From Nocardioides coralli (lineage in GTDB: Bacteria > Actinomycetota > Actinomycetes > Propionibacteriales > Nocardioidaceae): a stretch of 64,000 nt of DNA. The notes under the pieces are model-generated. The model had not been told where the DNA came from. It saw nothing but the letters and a program-made list of their open reading frames with translations, and ran no database searches. The stretch is from positions 248,001 to 312,000 of the forward strand of contig NZ_CP082273.1 in the NCBI RefSeq assembly GCF_019880385.1, given 5' to 3'. Made by a program: the position numbers and the translations under genes. Below are positions 60,841 to 64,000 of this stretch, in pieces (within the stretch, counting starts at the first letter, position 1; every line of letters starts with the position of its first letter).

Positions 60841-61558
60841 GGCGACCCTCTCCGGTGGCCAGCAGCGCCTCGACGACGACGAGGTCGAGTGGCGTGGTGA
60901 CCTTGAGGTTGCGCTCGTCGCCGGCCACGACGACGACGGGGACGTCCGGGCAGTAGGTGCCCACCACGCTGCAGTCGTCGGTGGCGGTGAAGCCGGGGTC
61001 GGCCGCCGCCCTGTCGTGGGCGAGGCGCAGCACCTCCGACCGGAACGCCTGCGGGGTCTGCACCCGGCGCAGCGACTCGCGGGGAGGGGTCGCGAGCACC
61101 CGGTCGTGGGCGTCCACCTCGACGATCGTGTCGGGCGAGGTGACGGCCACGCTGACCGCGGCGTGGGTGGCCAGTGCTGCGAAGCAGTCGTCGACGATCC
61201 GCTCCGTCACGAGCGGGCGGGCGGCGTCGTGGACCAGCAGGTCGACCTCGGCGTCGCCGAGCTCCGCGAGGGCCGCGCGGGTGCTGTCCGAGCGGGACGC
61301 GCCGCCGGGCACGACCGCCGTCACCTTGTCGGCGTACCCACCCCGGTCGACCAACGCCCGCGCTGCGTCGAGGTGGTCGGCCGCCATCACCAGCACGATC
61401 TCGTGGACCCGTGGGTGGGCGTGAAAGGTGTGCAGGGCGTGCTCGAGGAGGGTCCGGCCCCCGACCTCGAGCAGCTGCTTCGGGGTCTCGCTGGCCATGC
61501 GGGTCCCGGTGCCTCCGGCGAGCAGGGCGACCACGCCCCGACGCTGGTGCGGCTCCAT
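60833..61558 (-). CDS. IspD/TarI-family cytidylyltransferase
   Basis: 241 residues from ATG 61558. Signature LLAGGTGTRMASETPKQLLE (about 13-32), the catalytic region PGGASRSDSTRAAL, VHDAARPLV and TATDDCSVV. It uses CTP with either methylerythritol 4-phosphate (IspD, isoprenoid synthesis) or ribitol/ribulose 5-phosphate (TarI, teichoic acid). There is no ispF next to it and a glycosyltransferase is fused into the same operon, so the TarI role is the better guess. An upstream in-frame ATG at 61735 would add an Arg-rich, unlikely extension. Confidence 0.85.
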   Translation of the reverse strand: MEPHQRRGVVALLAGGTGTRMASETPKQLLEVGGRTLLEHALHTFHAHPRVHEIVLVMAADHLDAARALVDRGGYADKVTAVVPGGASRSDSTRAALAELGDAEVDLLVHDAARPLVTERIVDDCFAALATHAAVSVAVTSPDTIVEVDAHDRVLATPPRESLRRVQTPQAFRSEVLRLAHDRAAADPGFTATDDCSVVGTYCPDVPVVVVAGDERNLKVTTPLDLVVVEALLATGEGRRG

Positions 61559-61665
61559 GGCGGCATCCTCGCAGAGCACGGCCCGGTGCACCCGGGCGCG
61601 TGCGGTGTGACCCACCCGACGCCGGGCCCGGTTCCGCCCGGGAAGGCTGGCGCGTAGCCTCGTGT

Positions 61666-61678
61666 TGCACTGAGTGCA
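61666..61678. promoter_or_regulatory. Palindrome in a divergent promoter region
   Basis: TGCACT-G-AGTGCA is an inverted repeat with 6-bp arms. It lies in the 192 bp gap between the divergent cytidylyltransferase and DUF2520 genes, preceded by GTAGCCT (near 61655). It could be an operator. No regulator gene is adjacent. Confidence 0.3.
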
Positions 61679-61750
61679 GAGCAATCGTCTGGTACCCGGC
61701 CCGGTCCGCCCCCGCGGATGTCGGAGGGACTGCAACGAGAGGTTCGCAAC

Positions 61751-62680
61751 ATGCCCAGCAGCAGCAACGCGCCCGCGCGAGGGCCGCTGCGGATCGGCGT
61801 CATCGGCGCCGGACGCGTCGGCGCCGTGCTGGGCGCCGCCCTCCGGTCCTCAGGCCACGACATCGTCGCGGCTGCCGGTGAGTCCGACGCCTCCCGCGGC
61901 CGGATCAGCAGCCTCCTCCCCGGAACCCCCGTCGACAAGCCGTCGGCCGTCGCGCGCGCCTGCGACCTGCTGCTCCTCACGGTCCCCGACGACATGCTGC
62001 CCAACGTCGTCTCGGTGCTGGCCGCGAGCGGCGCCATCCGCGAGGGCCAGTACGTCGTGCACACCTCGGGCCGGCACGGGCTCGGCGTGCTCGCGCCCGC
62101 CGCGGCCGTGGGCGCGCGACCGCTCGCGGTCCACCCCGCCATGACCTTCACCGGCACCGACATCGACCTGCCGCGGCTCCCCGGGTGCGTCTACGGCGTC
62201 ACCGCCGGGCCCGGCGAGAAGGCGCTGGCCGAGCAGCTCGTGACCGAGCTCGGCGGCCGGGCGGTGTGGGTGCCCGAGGAGCTGCGGGCGGTCTACCACG
62301 CCGGGCTCGCCCACGGCGCCAACCACCTCGTCACCCTGGTCTCGGAGGCCATGGAGCTGCTGGCCGCCTCCGGGGTCGACCAGCCCGCCGACACCCTGCG
62401 CCCGTTGCTGGAGGCCGCTCTCGACAACGCGCTCGCGCAGGGCGACGCGGCCCTCACCGGGCCGATCGTGCGCGGCGACGTCGAGACCGTGCGCGACCAC
62501 CTGGCCGAGGTCGCGGCGACCGCCCCCGACACCCTGCCGTCCTACGTCGCCATGGCCCGGGCGACGCTCGACCGCGTCGTCACCGACGGTCGGCTGCTGC
62601 CGATCCGGGCCGCCAAGATCCGCCGTGTGCTCGATGCAGCGGAGTCGCCGACCGCGGCCGGCGACCCGGCCGGCCGATGA
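61751..62680 (+). CDS. Rossmann/DUF2520 dehydrogenase-like protein
   Basis: 309 residues from ATG 61751 with GAGAGG upstream (ATG 61718 is an alternative). N-terminal NAD(P)-binding [16 protein letters not shown] and a C-terminal helical DUF2520 domain with [20 protein letters not shown]. The gene directly precedes panC, as in Mycobacterium (Rv3603c) and many actinobacteria. Its fold resembles ketopantoate/P5C reductases, so a pantothenate-related reduction is possible but unproven. Stop overlaps panC (ATGA). Confidence 0.88.
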   Translation: MPSSSNAPARGPLRIGVIGAGRVGAVLGAALRSSGHDIVAAAGESDASRGRISSLLPGTPVDKPSAVARACDLLLLTVPDDMLPNVVSVLAASGAIREGQYVVHTSGRHGLGVLAPAAAVGARPLAVHPAMTFTGTDIDLPRLPGCVYGVTAGPGEKALAEQLVTELGGRAVWVPEELRAVYHAGLAHGANHLVTLVSEAMELLAASGVDQPADTLRPLLEAALDNALAQGDAALTGPIVRGDVETVRDHLAEVAATAPDTLPSYVAMARATLDRVVTDGRLLPIRAAKIRRVLDAAESPTAAGDPAGR

Positions 62681-63570
62681 GCCGCCCCGAGCTCGCGAGC
62701 ACCCGCGCCGAGCTCGCTGCCCTGCTCGACCGCGACCGCCGCGCGGGACGGGCGATCGCTCTGGTCCCGACCATGGGCGCCCTCCACGCCGGCCACGCCG
62801 CGCTGCTGGGGAGGGCTCGCACGGAGGTGGGCGCGGACGGCCGCGTGGTCGCCTCCGTGTTCGTCAACCCGCTCCAGTTCGGTCCCGGTGAGGACCTCGA
62901 CCGCTACCCGCGCACCCTCCCCGAGGACCTCGAGGTGTGTGCCCGTGAGGGAGTCGACGCCGTGTTCGCCCCGGCGGTGGACGAGGTCTACCCCGGCGGG
63001 ATCCCGGACACCTCCGCCGTCGCCGGCGTGACCGTGGACCCGGGGCCGCTGGCCGACGTCCTGGAGGGTGCCACCCGACCCGGCCACTTCCGCGGGGTGC
63101 TGACCGTCGTCGCCAAGCTGCTCGGCCTGGTGCGGCCCGACGTCGCGGTCTTCGGCGAGAAGGACTACCAGCAGCTGGTGCTGGTGCGGCAGATGGTCCG
63201 GGACCTCTGCCTGGCCGTCCGCATCGTCGGCGCCGAGACCGTGCGGGAGGCTGACGGGCTCGCCCTCTCCTCGCGCAACCGCTACCTCGACCCCGAGCAG
63301 CGGCAGCAGGCCGTGACGCTCAGTCGTGCCCTGCAGGCGGCCCGCGCCGCGGGGCGGTCGGGGCCGTACGCGGTGCTCGCCGCGGCTCGCGCCGAGCTGC
63401 AGCGGACCCCGGCCGTCGCCGTCGACTACCTCGCCCTCACCGACCCGTGCCTGGCCGAGCTGCCGCCGGCCCCGCCCGCCGGTACGCCGGCCCGGGTCCT
63501 CGTGGCCGCGCGGGTCGGCGCCACCCGCCTGATCGACAACCTCGCCCTCACCCTCGGAGGAGACCACTGA
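62677..63570 (+). CDS. panC: Pantothenate synthetase
   Basis: 297 residues. [15 protein letters not shown] (HIGH-type nucleotide motif), [39 protein letters not shown] and [12 protein letters not shown] are all standard. It joins pantoate and beta-alanine with ATP. It overlaps both the DUF2520 gene and panD, which supplies its beta-alanine. Confidence 0.97.
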   Translation: MSRPELASTRAELAALLDRDRRAGRAIALVPTMGALHAGHAALLGRARTEVGADGRVVASVFVNPLQFGPGEDLDRYPRTLPEDLEVCAREGVDAVFAPAVDEVYPGGIPDTSAVAGVTVDPGPLADVLEGATRPGHFRGVLTVVAKLLGLVRPDVAVFGEKDYQQLVLVRQMVRDLCLAVRIVGAETVREADGLALSSRNRYLDPEQRQQAVTLSRALQAARAAGRSGPYAVLAAARAELQRTPAVAVDYLALTDPCLAELPPAPPAGTPARVLVAARVGATRLIDNLALTLGGDH

Positions 63571-63986
63571 TGCTGCGGACCATGATGAAGAGCAAGATCC
63601 ACCGCGCCACCGTCACCCAGGCCGACCTCCACTACGTCGGGTCGGTCACGGTGGACGAGGACCTCCTCGATGCCGCCGACCTGCTGCCCGGGGAGCTGGT
63701 CCACATCGTCGACGTCACCAACGGCGCGCGGCTGGAGACCTACACGATCGCGGGCGAGCGCGGCTCGGGGGTGCTGGGCATCAACGGGGCGGCGGCCCGG
63801 TTGGTCCACCCCGGGGACGTCGTGATCCTCATCGGCTACGGCCAGATGGACACCGAGGAGGCGCGGTCCTTCCAGCCGCGCGTGGTCTTCGTCGACGCCG
63901 ACAACGCGGTCATGGCCACGGGGCACGACCCCGCGGAGACCTTCGACGACCCGGCGCTCACCCGGGGTGACATGATCGCCCGATGA
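63570..63986 (+). CDS. panD: Aspartate 1-decarboxylase
   Basis: 138 residues, pyruvoyl enzyme precursor. The self-cleavage site is Gly24-Ser25 in [12 protein letters not shown], with [10 protein letters not shown] before it and [14 protein letters not shown] in the core. It forms beta-alanine from aspartate for PanC. ATG 63570 shares one base with the panC stop (TGATG). A GGAGGAG site lies within the panC end. Confidence 0.97.
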   Translation: MLRTMMKSKIHRATVTQADLHYVGSVTVDEDLLDAADLLPGELVHIVDVTNGARLETYTIAGERGSGVLGINGAAARLVHPGDVVILIGYGQMDTEEARSFQPRVVFVDADNAVMATGHDPAETFDDPALTRGDMIAR

Positions 63987-64000
63987 CACCGGCGATCCCC
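63983..64000 (+). CDS. Start of the next gene after panD (cut by window end)
   Basis: ATG 63983 overlaps the panD TGA (ATGA), the coupling used throughout this operon. Only six codons are visible (MTPAIP), so nothing can be said about its product. In related genomes the next gene is often nadB or a type III pantothenate kinase. Confidence 0.4.

Noticed and set aside
61559..61735. 59-residue N-terminal extension of the cytidylyltransferase
   Set aside because: The added sequence is Arg-rich and unlike the family, and GAGGAT lies 6 bases before ATG 61558.

Overview
The window is a 64 kb piece of chromosome from a high-GC Gram-positive bacterium, most likely a Nocardioides-type actinobacterium. 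The evidence is extreme GC in third codon positions, many GTG starts, GTGA/ATGA stop-start overlaps, DUF485/acetate permease pairs, a BldG-type STAS protein, a DUF4244 pilin-like protein and an NlpC/P60 hydrolase. Gene order also follows a backbone shared with Mycobacterium and Streptomyces: acs, Fic-like gene, HAD hydrolase, Ssd/Tad genes, MrfA-like helicase, topA, holB, then ppa, dacB, metalloprotease, tilS, hpt, ftsH, folE-folP-folB-folK, DUF3180, DUF2520, panC-panD. No insertion sequence, prophage, CRISPR array or integron was seen. No gene-free stretch exceeds 300 bases.

Layout. 1-8.9 kb is an acetate block. It holds acetyl-CoA synthetase, two DUF485/sodium-solute symporter pairs, and a LytS-type kinase with a LytTR regulator. 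Two ACCGTTCGTCGT direct repeats exactly 21 bp apart lie upstream of the first permease pair and fit the known LytTR operator. 8.9-11.6 kb has a methyltransferase, a degenerate Fic protein and a HAD hydrolase. The gap between the last two carries a structured RNA at the locus of mycobacterial Ms1/MTS2823 and Streptomyces 6S RNA. 11.7-16.5 kb is a compact Tad-type locus. 16.5-30 kb holds a MrfA-like helicase, a BldG homologue, a proton-pumping pyrophosphatase, a methyltransferase, topA, tmk, holB and a secreted TAP-like peptidase.

29.6-34.8 kb contains a LysR regulator divergent from a small zinc-ribbon protein, tRNA-Thr(CGT), a YibE/F membrane protein, a TOPRIM protein, an ElaA-type acetyltransferase, and an ECF41 sigma factor with its carboxymuconolactone-decarboxylase partner behind an ECF41-like promoter. 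34.8-38.6 kb is a thiamine ABC transporter (thiBPQ) under a TPP riboswitch that appears to control translation. 38.6-44.5 kb has a PAP2-family enzyme, an NlpC/P60 hydrolase, an acyl-CoA oxidase and an endonuclease/exonuclease/phosphatase protein. 44.5-55.1 kb is the ppa to folate block, with an array of C-rich-loop hairpins between tilS and hpt that resembles 6C RNA. 55.2-64 kb has a tandem acetyltransferase, an OpuC-type compatible-solute ABC transporter with the ATPase divergent from the other genes, a glycosyltransferase plus an IspD/TarI-type cytidylyltransferase, a DUF2520 protein and panC-panD.

Expression. At least ten genes that begin a transcription unit carry a TANNNT hexamer ending 6 or 7 bases before the start codon. 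This is the geometry of leaderless mRNAs. Operon-internal genes use stop-start overlaps, and several others have clear AGGAGG-type sites. Gene identities come from reading translations and motifs. Synteny statements rest on memory of reference genomes; no search was run.
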